NCBI RefSeq assembly: GCF_003860585.1
Contig: NZ_CP034159.1
Coordinates: forward strand, 1,798,001 to 1,862,000
Length of the DNA stretch: 64,000 nucleotides
From: Kaistella carnis
Lineage (GTDB): Bacteria; Bacteroidota; Bacteroidia; Flavobacteriales; Weeksellaceae
Reading direction: 5' to 3'
The translations under genes were made by a program, and so were the position numbers. The notes beneath the pieces were generated by a model. The model did no database searches. It saw only the letters and a program-made list of their open reading frames with translations, and was not told the origin of the DNA. This document shows, piece after piece, positions 44,470 through 53,800 of this stretch (positions within the stretch are counted from its first letter, which is position 1; the number at the start of each line of letters is the position of its first letter).

Positions 44470-44513
44470 AAAAGTAACGGTCATTTAAAAAATATCCTCC
44501 AAAATTTCATTAA

Positions 44514-45257
44514 TTATTTTCTATCTCTTGGTCTACGGTCGTCTCTTTCTCTTCTGTCATTACGATCGTTACGATCTCCTCTTCCTGCAGGTCCTTTTTT
44601 CTGTTGTCCTACGAGTGGGCTAAGGTCTCTTTTTCCGTAAACTTCGCCTTTCATAATCCAAACTTTAACCCCTAATTTACCGTACTGAGTAAGTGCTTCA
44701 CCGATATGGTAATCGATATCTGCTCTAAAGGTTGACAATGGGATTCTTCCGTCTTTGAAAGATTCGCTTCTTGCCATCTCAGCTCCGTTTAATCTACCAG
44801 AGATTTGAACTTTAATTCCTTCCGCTCCCATTCTCATGGTGCTTTGAATTGCCATTTTCACGGCTCTTCTATAAGAGATTCTGTTTTCTATTTGCTTTGC
44901 AATACTGTCTGCAACTAAAACTGCGTCAAGTTCAGGTCTTTTGATTTCGAAGATATTGATCTGGATGTCTTTATCCGTCAATTTTTTTAATTCTTCTTTT
45001 AATTTATCAACTTCCTGTCCTCCTTTACCGATGATTAAACCGGGTCTGGCAGTTGTAATTGTAATAGTGACTAATTTCAATGTTCTTTCGATAAAGATTT
45101 TTGAAATTCCACCTTTAGATAATCTCGCCTCAAGGTATCTTCTGATCTTGTAGTCTTCTGCGATTCTGTCTCCATAATCTTTACCACCATACCAGTTTGA
45201 ATCCCATCCTCTGATGATACCTAATCTGTTACCAATTGGATTTGTCTTCTGTCCCAT
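44514..45257 (-). CDS. rpsC: 30S ribosomal protein uS3
   Basis: uS3 forms the mRNA entry site with uS4 and uS5. The 247-aa protein has the KH domain ([21 protein letters not shown], given in part as [14 protein letters not shown]) and the C-terminal domain with GCKIQVSGRL-like [19 protein letters not shown] and HTLRADIDY-like [12 protein letters not shown]. The last 22 residues are a charged Arg/Asp/Asn repeat ([15 protein letters not shown]...), beyond the family core. Confidence 0.97.
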   Translation of the reverse strand: MGQKTNPIGNRLGIIRGWDSNWYGGKDYGDRIAEDYKIRRYLEARLSKGGISKIFIERTLKLVTITITTARPGLIIGKGGQEVDKLKEELKKLTDKDIQINIFEIKRPELDAVLVADSIAKQIENRISYRRAVKMAIQSTMRMGAEGIKVQISGRLNGAEMARSESFKDGRIPLSTFRADIDYHIGEALTQYGKLGVKVWIMKGEVYGKRDLSPLVGQQKKGPAGRGDRNDRNDRRERDDRRPRDRK

Positions 45258-45264
45258 ACCTTGA

Positions 45265-45666
45265 TTATTTATTATCTTTAGTTCCTAAAATTAAAGTGAT
45301 GTGGTTTGATCTTTTTCTGATTCTATGACCTCTACCTTGTGGTGCTGGTCTTAGTCTCTTCAATTGTCTTGCACTGTCAACCATAATTTCTTTTACGATT
45401 AAGTTTGCTTCTTCGATATCAGCACCTTCATTCTTTGATTGCCAGTTTGCCATCGCAGAAAGAAGTACTTTCTCTAATTTGTTAGAAGCATCTTTCTTGG
45501 AATATTTTAGGATACTTAACGCTTTATCTACTTCAACTCCTCTAATGATATCTGCTACCAATCTCATTTTTCTTGGAGAAGAAGGGCAGTCATTATGTAA
45601 CGCTTTTGCTACATCTTGATTTGCTATTTTACGTGCTAATGCACTTTCTCTTTTTCTTGATCCCAT
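45265..45666 (-). CDS. rplV: 50S ribosomal protein uL22
   Basis: uL22 reaches into the peptide exit tunnel with a long beta-hairpin, where macrolide-resistance changes arise. The 133-aa protein has the [17 protein letters not shown] start and the hairpin tip [20 protein letters not shown]. The tip looks wild type. Follows rpsS by 2 nt. Confidence 0.97.
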   Translation of the reverse strand: MGSRKRESALARKIANQDVAKALHNDCPSSPRKMRLVADIIRGVEVDKALSILKYSKKDASNKLEKVLLSAMANWQSKNEGADIEEANLIVKEIMVDSARQLKRLRPAPQGRGHRIRKRSNHITLILGTKDNK

Positions 45667-45668
45667 GA

Positions 45669-45947
45669 TTATCTACCTCCTTTATTTTTGTTACCGCCGT
45701 GACCTCTAAAAGATCTTGTCGGAGAAAATTCGCCTAACTTATGACCTACCATATTTTCAGTTACATAAACCGGGATAAAAGATTTCCCGTTGTGTACTGC
45801 GATGGTTTGTCCTACGAAGTCTGGAGAGATCATTGATGCTCTAGACCAAGTTTTGATTACTGTCTTCTTACCAGACTCTATATTTGTCTGAACCTTCTTA
45901 TCTAAAGTGTGTGCAATAAAAGGTCCTTTCTTAAGTGATCTTGACAT
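45669..45947 (-). CDS. rpsS: 30S ribosomal protein uS19
   Basis: uS19 lies in the 30S head with uS13. The 92-aa protein opens [11 protein letters not shown] and shows [38 protein letters not shown]. Follows rplB by 2 nt. Confidence 0.97.
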   Translation of the reverse strand: MSRSLKKGPFIAHTLDKKVQTNIESGKKTVIKTWSRASMISPDFVGQTIAVHNGKSFIPVYVTENMVGHKLGEFSPTRSFRGHGGNKNKGGR

Positions 45948-45949
45948 AA

Positions 45950-46771
45950 TTATTTTCTTTTAGATATGATGTGTCGGTTAGACGCTTTGTTTTTCTTTCT
46001 GGTTTTGTAACCTTTAGCAGGCATACCATTTCTTGATCTTGGGTGACCTCCAGAAGATTTACCTTCACCACCTCCCATTGGGTGATCTACAGGGTTCATT
46101 ACTACTGGTCTTGTTCTAGGTCTTCTACCCAACCATCTGCTTCTACCGGCTTTACCTGAAACGGTTAACTGGTGATCGTGGTTAGATACCGATCCAATCA
46201 TTGCCATACATTCTGCAAGAACCATTCTAGATTCTCCTGAAGGTAATTTAATGATCACATATTTTTTATCTCTAGAAGTTAACTGTGCCGATGATCCTGC
46301 ACTTCTTGCCATAATTCCACCTTGACCAGGCTTCAATTCGATACAAGAAATTACAGTTCCCAAAGGAATGTTTTTCAACTTCATTGCATTACCAACATTT
46401 GGTTCTGCGGCTTCAGAGGAGATTACTTTCTGATCTACTTTGATACCGTTTGGAGCGATGATATATCTCTTCTCTCCATCTGCGTATTCCAATAGTGCGA
46501 TGAAAGCAGTTCTATTTGGATCATACTCAACAGATTTTACCGTAGCTTCAACATCAAACTTGTTTCTTTTGAAGTCGATAATTCTGTATTTTTGTTTGTG
46601 TCCACCTCCGGTGTAACGCATGGTCATTTTACCAGTATTGTTACGACCACCTGACTTACTAATACCAACGGTTAGAGATTTCTCTGGTTTGTTGGTAGTA
46701 ATTTCCTCAAAGTTGTTTACAACTCTGAATCTCTGTCCCGGGGTGATAGGTTTTAATTTTCTAACAGACAT
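45950..46771 (-). CDS. rplB: 50S ribosomal protein uL2
   Basis: uL2 is needed for subunit joining and peptidyl transfer. The 273-aa protein has [15 protein letters not shown] near residue 52, the OB and SH3-like domains, and the conserved C-terminal loop [16 protein letters not shown] with the His that lies near the peptidyl-transferase centre. Follows rplW by 18 nt. Confidence 0.98.
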   Translation of the reverse strand: MSVRKLKPITPGQRFRVVNNFEEITTNKPEKSLTVGISKSGGRNNTGKMTMRYTGGGHKQKYRIIDFKRNKFDVEATVKSVEYDPNRTAFIALLEYADGEKRYIIAPNGIKVDQKVISSEAAEPNVGNAMKLKNIPLGTVISCIELKPGQGGIMARSAGSSAQLTSRDKKYVIIKLPSGESRMVLAECMAMIGSVSNHDHQLTVSGKAGRSRWLGRRPRTRPVVMNPVDHPMGGGEGKSSGGHPRSRNGMPAKGYKTRKKNKASNRHIISKRK

Positions 46772-46789
46772 TACTATTATTTATATTAA

Positions 46790-47077
46790 TTAATTTGCAA
46801 AAATATCAATCACTTCTCCTTCTGCAAGGGATACGATTGCTTTTTTCAATTTGTTGGTTTTCCCAACCTGTAATCCTTTTTTGGTGTGTTTCGAAGAAAC
46901 TTTAGGCGCATAAATCATGGTTCTAACGTCTGCTACTTTAACACCGTAAAGCTGCTCTACTGCATTTCTGATCTGGATTTTATTCGATTTAGGGTTAACT
47001 AAAAAAGAATAAGCTCCTCTCAAATCTGTAAGATAGTTTGCTTTTTCTGAGATAATTGGTTTAATAATAACTGACAT
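46790..47077 (-). CDS. rplW: 50S ribosomal protein uL23
   Basis: uL23 docks trigger factor and SRP at the tunnel exit. The 95-aa protein has the family start IIKPIISEKANYLTD, and VNPKSNKIQIRNAVEQLYGVKVADVRT. Follows rplD by 3 nt. Confidence 0.97.
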   Translation of the reverse strand: MSVIIKPIISEKANYLTDLRGAYSFLVNPKSNKIQIRNAVEQLYGVKVADVRTMIYAPKVSSKHTKKGLQVGKTNKLKKAIVSLAEGEVIDIFAN

Positions 47078-47080
47078 GAT

Positions 47081-47710
47081 TTATTTTCTTAAATTTTCTT
47101 GAAATTTCTCTATTGCACCTTCTAAGAATACGATCTCTCCAGCGTGTACCAAGTCATAAGAACTAATTTCATTGTATGTCAAAACTTTGGTTTTTGCCAA
47201 GTTTCTTGAAGACAAGTAAACGTTCTTGTTTGCTTCCGGTAAAATATATAAAGCTTTTTTACCTTCAAATCCTAACGCATTGTTCAAAGTGATAAATTCT
47301 TTAGTTTTAGGAGCATCGAAATTAAACGATTCTAAAACTTTAATTGAATTATCTCTCATTTTTTGTGAAAGAACTGATTTTTTAGCCAATCTTTTCAAAG
47401 CTTTGTTCAGCTTGAAACGGTAATCTCTTGGTTTTGGACCGAAAATACGACCTCCACCTCTGAAAACTGGCGATTTGATATCACCATATCTAGCAGATCC
47501 TGACCCTTTTTGTTTCTTAAGTTTCTTGGTTGATCCTGTAATTTCACTTCTCTCTTTCGATTTGTGAGTTCCTTGTCTCTGTGCCGCAAGATATTGCTTC
47601 ACTTCTAAGTAAACCGCGTGCTGATTTGGCTCAATTCCGAAGATTGCTTCGTCTAGAGTTACTTTTCTTCCGGTTTCTTTTCCTGATGTATTAAATACTA
47701 CTAATTCCAT
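47081..47710 (-). CDS. rplD: 50S ribosomal protein uL4
   Basis: uL4 lines the exit tunnel with its long loop and in E. coli represses the S10 operon. The 209-aa protein shows the loop ([20 protein letters not shown] then [15 protein letters not shown]) and a Rossmann-like body. It overlaps rplC by 10 nt, so the two are likely co-translated. Confidence 0.97.
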   Translation of the reverse strand: MELVVFNTSGKETGRKVTLDEAIFGIEPNQHAVYLEVKQYLAAQRQGTHKSKERSEITGSTKKLKKQKGSGSARYGDIKSPVFRGGGRIFGPKPRDYRFKLNKALKRLAKKSVLSQKMRDNSIKVLESFNFDAPKTKEFITLNNALGFEGKKALYILPEANKNVYLSSRNLAKTKVLTYNEISSYDLVHAGEIVFLEGAIEKFQENLRK

Positions 47711-48327
47711 TTTCTAATAATTACATAAGAATTTTTTGCTCCCGGAACAGCGCCTTTTACTACTAAAAGATTTTGCTCTTCATCTACTCTTAACACTTCT
47801 AGGTTTTGTACGGTAACTTGCTTACCACCCATTCTTCCCGCCATACGCATTCCTTTGAATACACGAGATGGATCGGAACCTGCACCAATAGAACCCGGGG
47901 CTCTTAATCGGTTATGCTGTCCGTGAGTTGCTTGCATTACCCCCGCAAAATTGTGTCTTTTCACAACCCCTTGGAAACCTTTACCTTTTGAAGTTCCTGT
48001 TACGTCAACATATTCGCCTTGAGCAAATAAGTTCACTTTCACTTCGTCTCCTACGCTTAATTTTTCTACGAATTCATGATAGAATTCTACTAATTTAGCT
48101 TTTGGAGCTGAACCTGCCTTTTTAAAGTGGCCGGCTAACGCTTTACCAACGTTCTTTTCACTCTTGTCATCGAAACCAAGTTGAGCAGCTTTGTACCCAT
48201 CCTTTTCAACGGTTCTGACCTGTAAAACCGAGCATGGACCTGCTTGAATAACGGTACAAGGAATATTCTTCCCAGCTTCGTCAAACAGCGATGTCATCCC
48301 GATTTTTTTACCAATAATACCTGACAT
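47701..48327 (-). CDS. rplC: 50S ribosomal protein uL3
   Basis: uL3 is one of the first proteins to bind 23S rRNA and reaches toward the peptidyl-transferase centre. The 208-aa protein opens [19 protein letters not shown] and has the signature [17 protein letters not shown] and the Gln in [16 protein letters not shown] that is methylated by PrmB in some bacteria. Here it is the first gene of the S10 cluster, because rpsJ lies 5.5 kb away; it has its own consensus promoter with a leader of about 90 nt. Confidence 0.97.
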   Translation of the reverse strand: MSGIIGKKIGMTSLFDEAGKNIPCTVIQAGPCSVLQVRTVEKDGYKAAQLGFDDKSEKNVGKALAGHFKKAGSAPKAKLVEFYHEFVEKLSVGDEVKVNLFAQGEYVDVTGTSKGKGFQGVVKRHNFAGVMQATHGQHNRLRAPGSIGAGSDPSRVFKGMRMAGRMGGKQVTVQNLEVLRVDEEQNLLVVKGAVPGAKNSYVIIRKWN

Positions 48328-48423
48328 TGTTTATATATATCTAATTAAGTTCTGGTTTGTCAATCAAGGTGGTGGTGATTTCTACTTTTGAAATAGGCGC
48401 ACTTCTTCCTTAAATTGAGTGTG

Positions 48424-48454
48424 CAAATGTATGAAGAATATTTTAATTGACAAT
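48424..48454 (-). promoter_or_regulatory. Consensus promoter of the rplC-led S10-spc-alpha operon
   Basis: On the minus strand a -33 TTG (48451-48453) and TACATTTG (48424-48431) are exactly 19 nt apart. The start near 48417 gives a leader of about 90 nt before rplC, long compared with other leaders in this window. Confidence 0.65.
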
Positions 48455-48512
48455 ATAAGACCTTAAAATATTTTGATTTTTAACATATTACAATTTTTTA
48501 TACTTTTATCAC

Positions 48513-49481
48513 ATGAAAATATTCTGTTTCATTTTTCTTTTCGCATTTCTCCTGTCTTGTGAAAATAATCAGCAGCATCCTTACACCTTTTATTTTTGGC
48601 GAACGCATCTTTCCCTAAATCATGAAGAAAAAGCAGCACTTAAAAACGCGAGTGTCACTTACCTTTATATTCGATTTTTTGATATTGAAAAGGTAGATGG
48701 AAAATTTCGGCCCGTGGCTGTCATTACAAAAGATAACACTTTTATAACTGACAAAGAAATCGTGCCGGTTATCTTCATAAAAAATGATGTGTTTTATAAT
48801 ACTACTTCAGATGACCTGGATTTTCTTGTGGAGAATATTTCTTCTTTAATTAAGAAAAAACAGAACGAATTTGGTTTCAAACCCTCCAAAGAAATACAGA
48901 TCGACTGCGACTGGACAGCGGGAACAAAAAAAGAATATTTTGAATTTTTAATCCGACTTCAAAAGCGGTCAAAAAAGGAGATCACCTGCACGCTCAGACT
49001 TCATCAGGTAAAAAACAGTAAACTCTCCGGCATCCCGCCGGTGGGGAAAGTTTACCTGATGTGCTACTCTACTTCTTCGCCTCTGGAGAATTCTGACCGT
49101 AATTCAATTCTTGATATTCCGACTTTAAAAAATTATCTGAACAACATTCAAGCCTATCCACTTAAAATGGATGTTGCGCTGCCCATCTACTCCTGGGGAA
49201 TTGTGACCAATCACGTAGGAAAACATAAACTGATCAATGCGCTTTCCACTGCCGATTTAGAAAATCCCAACTTTAAAAAAATATCAGAGACTGAAGTTGA
49301 AATTATGAAAGACGGTTTCTATTTCGGCAATTATCTGAACAAAGGCTTCACTATAAAAGCAGAAGAGATTTCTGAAGAGCAATTAAAAGAAGTTAAAAAC
49401 TATCTTGATAAAAAAATCCCGGGTTACACTATTGTATATTATCATCTGGATCGTAAATTTACAGAACACCACGCACTATAA
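48513..49481 (+). CDS. Predicted lipoprotein, possible TIM-barrel, function unknown
   Basis: A 322-aa protein with a lipoprotein signal (MKIFCFIFLFAFLLSCENNQ; the Cys in LLSC would be lipidated). The body alternates strands and helices, with the segments SVTYLYIRFFDIEKV, EIQIDCDWTAGTKKEYFEFL, VYLMCYSTSSP and DVALPIYSWGIV. A charged Asp-containing strand end (QIDCDW), followed by a Tyr-rich strand and an ALPIYSW strand, recalls DUF3142 and glycoside-hydrolase-like TIM barrels; this is inference by eye. It is followed after 2 nt by the 891-aa secreted protein gene, so they form a two-gene operon. They lie in the rpsJ-rplC gap, against the direction of the ribosomal genes. Confidence 0.75.
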   Translation: MKIFCFIFLFAFLLSCENNQQHPYTFYFWRTHLSLNHEEKAALKNASVTYLYIRFFDIEKVDGKFRPVAVITKDNTFITDKEIVPVIFIKNDVFYNTTSDDLDFLVENISSLIKKKQNEFGFKPSKEIQIDCDWTAGTKKEYFEFLIRLQKRSKKEITCTLRLHQVKNSKLSGIPPVGKVYLMCYSTSSPLENSDRNSILDIPTLKNYLNNIQAYPLKMDVALPIYSWGIVTNHVGKHKLINALSTADLENPNFKKISETEVEIMKDGFYFGNYLNKGFTIKAEEISEEQLKEVKNYLDKKIPGYTIVYYHLDRKFTEHHAL

Positions 49482-49483
49482 TT

Positions 49484-52159
49484 ATGAAAAAAGCTATTCT
49501 ATCCACCGCCCTGTTTTTTCTCATGTATTCGAAATCGGAGGCCTGCGCCTGGTACGATCCGGATTACGAATATTTCAATCTGTTTACGCAAAGCATTATT
49601 AAAGATAAAAGCTATCTGCCTTTTCTCCATACTTTGTCTAACCGTTTTTACGGACATGAGCATTATGAGATTCCGGACGAGAATATCGAAAGCTGGCAAA
49701 AGTATTTCGGCAACACCTTGAATTATAAGGAGACGAAATTCCTGGTGGAGAAAGCGCCCATGGAAGAATTGAATAGCTTTAAAAAAGGAAGTTCGGGAAA
49801 TTCTCTTTTACAGAAACTGGGAAGCTATGAAAAGTACAAAGAAGGAATTGACTATCTGATTGAAGCCAAATATCTGGAACCATTTATGCGCATCAATTAT
49901 ATTGAAAGTCCGGATTCCTGGTATTATTCCGGCGATGAAAATGCTAAAAATGCGACGCAACTTGATTATGACAAAACGGTGGCAGCGCTAACTTCCCTTT
50001 ACAATGCAGCAAAAAACCCGGAAATTAAATTGCGTTATGGCTATCAACTTGTACGGTTTAATCACTACACCAGAAATTACGCCTCGTCAACGGACGCTTT
50101 CCGGGAGTTTGTGGAGCCTTTGAAAATAAAATCAGCTCCTTATTTCATGGCGTTGGATCAATTGGCGGGCGCACAGCGTGGTTTGAAAATGAGCAGTGAA
50201 GCGAACTATAATTTCTTTCAGGTTTTTATGAACAGTAAAAGCAGGAAAGAAAGTGCCTTTGTCTCCATGCGATTATCGGACTCAGCTTCTTTTGACAATC
50301 TGCTGAAAAAAGCCCAAACGCCTCAGGAAAAAAATATGGCGTATTTTCTTTTGGGGTATGAGGATTTTAATAATCCCGTTCCTATGATGGAAAAGATGTA
50401 CGACATTGATCCGAACTCTGAAATCCTAAAAGTTCTTGCTGCAAGAAGTATCAACGATCTGGAAAGAAGTTATCTGCCCATTTATTTCGCCGCAGATAAT
50501 AAAGATAACAGCAATAGTACTGTTACCAAAGATCAAAGTCCACAAACGGAGAAAAATACGGTTTCTACAGAACTCAGCTTTTGGCAAAAGATTAAAAACT
50601 TCTTTAGCAACTTATTCAGTTCAGACAAGAAAGAAGTTCCGACAAAAGCAAGTGATCAGAATGACAGTGATTTATTAAAAAACCCCAACCGTATTCCTTT
50701 CTATACTGAAAATACGAATCTTTGGACGGACGAACGCTCAGAAAATTACCTGGATGGATTTGAAAAGATCACGGCTAAAATTAAAGAAAAATCCAGTGAT
50801 GAGTTTTGGCAAATTGCCGATGCATATCTTTCATTTCTAAAAAAGGATTATAAAAAAAGTACAGAAACTTTAAACCAAATTAAAACGACGAATCCGGAAT
50901 ACATTACAGAGATCAACCGCATGAAAATGCTGAATGATATTGTGTCACAACCAAAAATTACCGCCGAATACGAGGAACATTTGATGAACACTTATCCGGA
51001 ACTTTTTGGAGCGATGACTTCTTCCGAATTCACGCCGGATTATTATGGTGATGATCGTAATGCCACGCAAGATTTTATCCGGGATATTTTGGCGAACCGA
51101 TATTTTATACAGGGCGAAGAAGGAAAGTCTTTTTTAATGAGCAACAAACTTTCAGATCTGCAGTATAATCCAAATTCTAAGTTGGTGAAGAGTGTAGAAG
51201 ACTTTTATAAAAAACCGAACAAGTCCAGTTTAGAACAAAAGATCATTGCAAAAAACATTGATGATGTCGGAAATATACAGGCGTTCTTCAATGTGATTTA
51301 TGGAGACCGCGAAATGCGACTGGCGAATTTCGAAAAAGCGAAGTCTTTATATGATAAGGCGAAAGGATTTTCGGGAATACCGCGATTTGATTACGATTGG
51401 CAGGAAGGTGAAAAACCTATTGTTAAGAAAATAAATTATGGCGATGCTTATAATGGATTCCAAAATATCTCTTCTTTGATTTTCGGACATAATAATTGGG
51501 AAAGTTTCAACAGTCCGGAAACGCAAAGTATGAAACCGGAGAATTTTGAAGGATTTGATTTCATCAAAAATACGATGAACAAGTCTGAACTTGCCGGCGC
51601 ACTGATTGAATTAAAGAAAATTGGAATGGGAAGCGGCACAAAAGCATCTCAGGCAAATCAACTGATTGGAAATCTTTTGTACAACACTTCGATTCTTGGA
51701 TATTACCGACATGTTTTTGTAATGGATATTGACAATGAAAACAGTCCCAAATTTCACTTTTATAATACCGACGAACCAACATTCAAATACTACTATAAAA
51801 ACTTTACATGGAACAGCTTTATAGAACCGGACAATTTTGACCTTTCTATCGATTATTATCAGAAGGCTTTGAAACAAAGTCACGATGAGGAACAGAAAGC
51901 CAGAATTCTATTTCAAATGGCAAGTGCAGAACAGGGGAAATTTTATCAGTATGCAGAAAAACAATCCCTCGATCTGAAATATGATGATCCGGATTATTCG
52001 AAAAAGCAGGAGGAACATGCACAGAAAATCAATGCCATGCAATATCAAAAATACAAAACCTATTTTGCCGAACTAAAAAAGAATTATGGTCATACTCAAT
52101 CTTCAAAATCACTGCAGGGAAGTTGTTCGTATTATGATTATTTCATGAAACGAAATTAA
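49484..52159 (+). CDS. Large secreted helical-repeat protein, function unknown
   Basis: An 891-aa protein with a signal peptide (MKKAILSTALFFLMYSKSEA, cut before CAWYDPDYEY; a lipoprotein reading is less likely). Most of it is helical and shows TPR-like pairs, for example TVAALTSLYNAAKNPEIKLRYGYQ, MAYFLLGYEDFN and SIDYYQKALKQSHDEEQKARILFQMASAEQG. Residues about 345-400 form a polar linker with a short Trp/Phe helix (FWQKIKNFFSNLF). There is no sorting domain, membrane anchor or catalytic motif that I recognise. It is co-transcribed with the lipoprotein before it (2-nt gap) and ended by a strong terminator. It may scaffold or bind a partner in the periplasm or outer membrane. Confidence 0.78.
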   Translation: MKKAILSTALFFLMYSKSEACAWYDPDYEYFNLFTQSIIKDKSYLPFLHTLSNRFYGHEHYEIPDENIESWQKYFGNTLNYKETKFLVEKAPMEELNSFKKGSSGNSLLQKLGSYEKYKEGIDYLIEAKYLEPFMRINYIESPDSWYYSGDENAKNATQLDYDKTVAALTSLYNAAKNPEIKLRYGYQLVRFNHYTRNYASSTDAFREFVEPLKIKSAPYFMALDQLAGAQRGLKMSSEANYNFFQVFMNSKSRKESAFVSMRLSDSASFDNLLKKAQTPQEKNMAYFLLGYEDFNNPVPMMEKMYDIDPNSEILKVLAARSINDLERSYLPIYFAADNKDNSNSTVTKDQSPQTEKNTVSTELSFWQKIKNFFSNLFSSDKKEVPTKASDQNDSDLLKNPNRIPFYTENTNLWTDERSENYLDGFEKITAKIKEKSSDEFWQIADAYLSFLKKDYKKSTETLNQIKTTNPEYITEINRMKMLNDIVSQPKITAEYEEHLMNTYPELFGAMTSSEFTPDYYGDDRNATQDFIRDILANRYFIQGEEGKSFLMSNKLSDLQYNPNSKLVKSVEDFYKKPNKSSLEQKIIAKNIDDVGNIQAFFNVIYGDREMRLANFEKAKSLYDKAKGFSGIPRFDYDWQEGEKPIVKKINYGDAYNGFQNISSLIFGHNNWESFNSPETQSMKPENFEGFDFIKNTMNKSELAGALIELKKIGMGSGTKASQANQLIGNLLYNTSILGYYRHVFVMDIDNENSPKFHFYNTDEPTFKYYYKNFTWNSFIEPDNFDLSIDYYQKALKQSHDEEQKARILFQMASAEQGKFYQYAEKQSLDLKYDDPDYSKKQEEHAQKINAMQYQKYKTYFAELKKNYGHTQSSKSLQGSCSYYDYFMKRN

Positions 52160-52303
52160 TACGTGAATTAAATTTTCACGCAAAGATGTACAAACTATTC
52201 TTTGAATAATAAAACTGTTTATTTAAGATCGCAAAGCCGTTCCATTGAGCAAGGTGAAAAAGAAGTAATTTTATTGATGGTAATTTTGTAAAGAGAGAAA
52301 ATC

Positions 52304-52336
52304 AAAAAAGGAATCACTGCGATTCCTTTTTTATTT
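52304..52336 (+). terminator. Terminator of the 322-aa/891-aa gene pair
   Basis: Perfect 12-bp stem AAAAAAGGAATC (52304-52315) and GATTCCTTTTTT (52321-52332) with 5-nt loop and more T. Lies 145 nt after the stop at 52159. The stretch 52160-52303 holds no gene that I can see. Confidence 0.88.
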
Positions 52337-52399
52337 AACATTAAAGTGTACTGAAATTAAATTTTATCAGTCGCAAAATCTAAAGATTGAACTTTGACT

Positions 52400-52432
52400 A
52401 ACCTTGTAAAGGTTCAGAACCTTGACAAGGTT
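52400..52432. repeat. Nested inverted repeat (AACCTTG family)
   Basis: AACCTTGT (52400-52407) and ACAAGGTT (52425-52432) enclose AAGGTT (52409-52414) and AACCTT (52418-52423). The two halves are themselves near-palindromes of AACCTTG-CAAGGTT type. I have seen such palindromes scattered in Chryseobacterium intergenic DNA. It lies just after the GLPGLI gene and could fold in its mRNA, though it lacks a T-run. Confidence 0.65.
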
Positions 52433-52449
52433 TAACGAAAATCTCAATT

Positions 52450-53277
52450 CTATTTTTTCGGATAGTGAATGACTTTATCCAGTTCGATAGGATTGTTCTC
52501 CTTTCGCATTCTTTCCTGCGTCATTGTGGTTAATTCTTTGAACTGGTCGAGACTTTTTATTTTGACTCCCATTACGGAAAATGAACCTTCCCCTTTGCTG
52601 TTTTTAAACATCTCTTTGAAATCCTGCAATGGATCATTAAATAATTCCAACTGTTTTTTAAGGAGCATTTTTTCGGTGATCGGAACGGATTTTTGACCGG
52701 CAAATGATTCTAAAAAGTCAGAAGTGTCATACGTTGATTTAAGTTGGTAACTTTTCACCAGACTAAAACTGAAGTTATTTCTATCATCAGAAATTTCGAA
52801 AATTAATCCTGGTAAACCGCGAAATTTATAAGGACCTTCATTCAAATTGATTTCTGTATTAAACCAAGCGGTCCAGTTTCTGCCGCCAAAAGTTGTTGTT
52901 GCTTTTTGAAGACTATAATTTCCAACCTTTTTTGTTTCGGTAGATAATTTCCAATTGATTGGATCTACGGTTTGAACGCTGAAAAGATCATTTAGTAAAA
53001 CATAAGAAGTATTTTTATTGGTGTTCCGACTTCTGGTTATTACAGGAAGAAGATCATCCCAACTTGAATTGTTATTATTTTTGAGTTTATAAATGGAATC
53101 GTTTTCGGCAAAAAAATACGGATAGAATTTAATTTCATCAGGATTGATGTCCAGAATCATATTTTCTTTGGTCAGCTCTTTGGCAAGTGAATCACTTTTG
53201 AATTGATATTCGTAGATGAAACGATGCGTTTGGGCGGAAATGAAAAATGGGAAAAGAAGAAGGAGGAGATATTTCAT
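52450..53277 (-). CDS. GLPGLI family secreted protein
   Basis: A 275-aa protein with a short signal peptide (MKYLLLLLFPFFISA before QTH). It carries the name-giving motif in KFRGLPGLIFEI (residues about 150-165), then SDDRNNFSFSLV. The N-terminal part has FIYEYQFKSDS, typical of the family (TIGR01200). GLPGLI proteins are specific to Bacteroidetes, are usually found in many copies per genome and have no proven role. The stop codon of the DUF1294 gene overlaps its ATG by 4 nt, so they are co-translated. Confidence 0.9.
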   Translation of the reverse strand: MKYLLLLLFPFFISAQTHRFIYEYQFKSDSLAKELTKENMILDINPDEIKFYPYFFAENDSIYKLKNNNNSSWDDLLPVITRSRNTNKNTSYVLLNDLFSVQTVDPINWKLSTETKKVGNYSLQKATTTFGGRNWTAWFNTEINLNEGPYKFRGLPGLIFEISDDRNNFSFSLVKSYQLKSTYDTSDFLESFAGQKSVPITEKMLLKKQLELFNDPLQDFKEMFKNSKGEGSFSVMGVKIKSLDQFKELTTMTQERMRKENNPIELDKVIHYPKK

Positions 53278-53546
53278 TTGTAATAATTGTAAATCAAATA
53301 TATTACTAAAATCTGAATCACGATTATCGCCAAAATTTTGAAGACGAAATTTCTCTTGCAGATTTTATGATTAAAAATTAACATTCCTAAAACAGAACCG
53401 ATTGTTCCGCCAAAAAGGGTCATTATTAGTAATGATCTTTCCGGAATACGCTGTTTGTTTTTTTTTGATTTCCGTTTGTCGACTCCGAAGTAAATAAAAC
53501 TACCGATATTCAAGGTTGCCAAAAAGGCCGTGGAAAATTCGTTCAT
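53274..53546 (-). CDS. DUF1294 family small membrane protein
   Basis: A 90-aa protein with three predicted helices (residues 5-22, 40-58 and 66-87). The motif DKRKSKKNKQRIPERSLL followed by TLFGGTIGSVLGMLIFNHK is the DUF1294 signature (Asp-Lys, Arg-Ile-Pro-Glu, Gly-Gly...Gly, His-Lys). In other proteins this domain follows a cold-shock domain; here it stands alone. Overlaps the GLPGLI gene by 4 nt (ATGA). Confidence 0.88.
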   Translation of the reverse strand: MNEFSTAFLATLNIGSFIYFGVDKRKSKKNKQRIPERSLLIMTLFGGTIGSVLGMLIFNHKICKRNFVFKILAIIVIQILVIYLIYNYYK

Positions 53547-53599
53547 TTAGTAAAAATACTAAAATTAGTGTATTTTTGGAAATAGTACTGTCTGATATT

Positions 53600-53682
53600 C
53601 TAGCCCCGATTGCAATGGAAATCCTTTTTTTTTGCGGTTGCTTTGCTGCGGCGAAAAAAGATTGCAATGGAAAGCGGGACTG
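53600..53682 (+). repeat. Intergenic repeat element, copy C (best preserved)
   Basis: Order: CTAGCCCC, direct repeat GATTGCAATGGAAA (53608-53621), arm ATCCTTTTTTTTT, GC-rich loop GCGGTTGCTTTGCTGCGGCG, arm AAAAAAGAT, the same GATTGCAATGGAAA (53660-53673), and GCGGGACTGG. The 14-nt repeat is perfect and in direct order, so the element is not a plain palindrome. It lies between the DUF1294 and rpsJ genes. Confidence 0.7.
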
Positions 53683-53768
53683 GTTTTGAAGAGTGGGAAA
53701 AATCTTGTTGCTTCTGATCAAGACTGCTTTTTACAAACTTTGTCAAAGACTGGAAACTTTGAACAATT

Positions 53769-53800
53769 AAAAAATCCCTAATCTTTCGAAAAGGGATTTA
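53769..53800 (-). terminator. Terminator after rpsJ
   Basis: On the minus strand AAATCCCT and AGGGATTT form an 8-bp stem with a 12-nt loop that can fold further (CTTTCGAAAG-type), followed by T from the A-run 53769-53774. It ends the str cluster 24 nt after rpsJ, so rplC does not share its transcript. Confidence 0.8.

Noticed and set aside
53500..53721. 73-aa minus-strand ORF over repeat C
   Set aside because: It reads through the repeat element and overlaps the DUF1294 gene; low-complexity product, no promoter.
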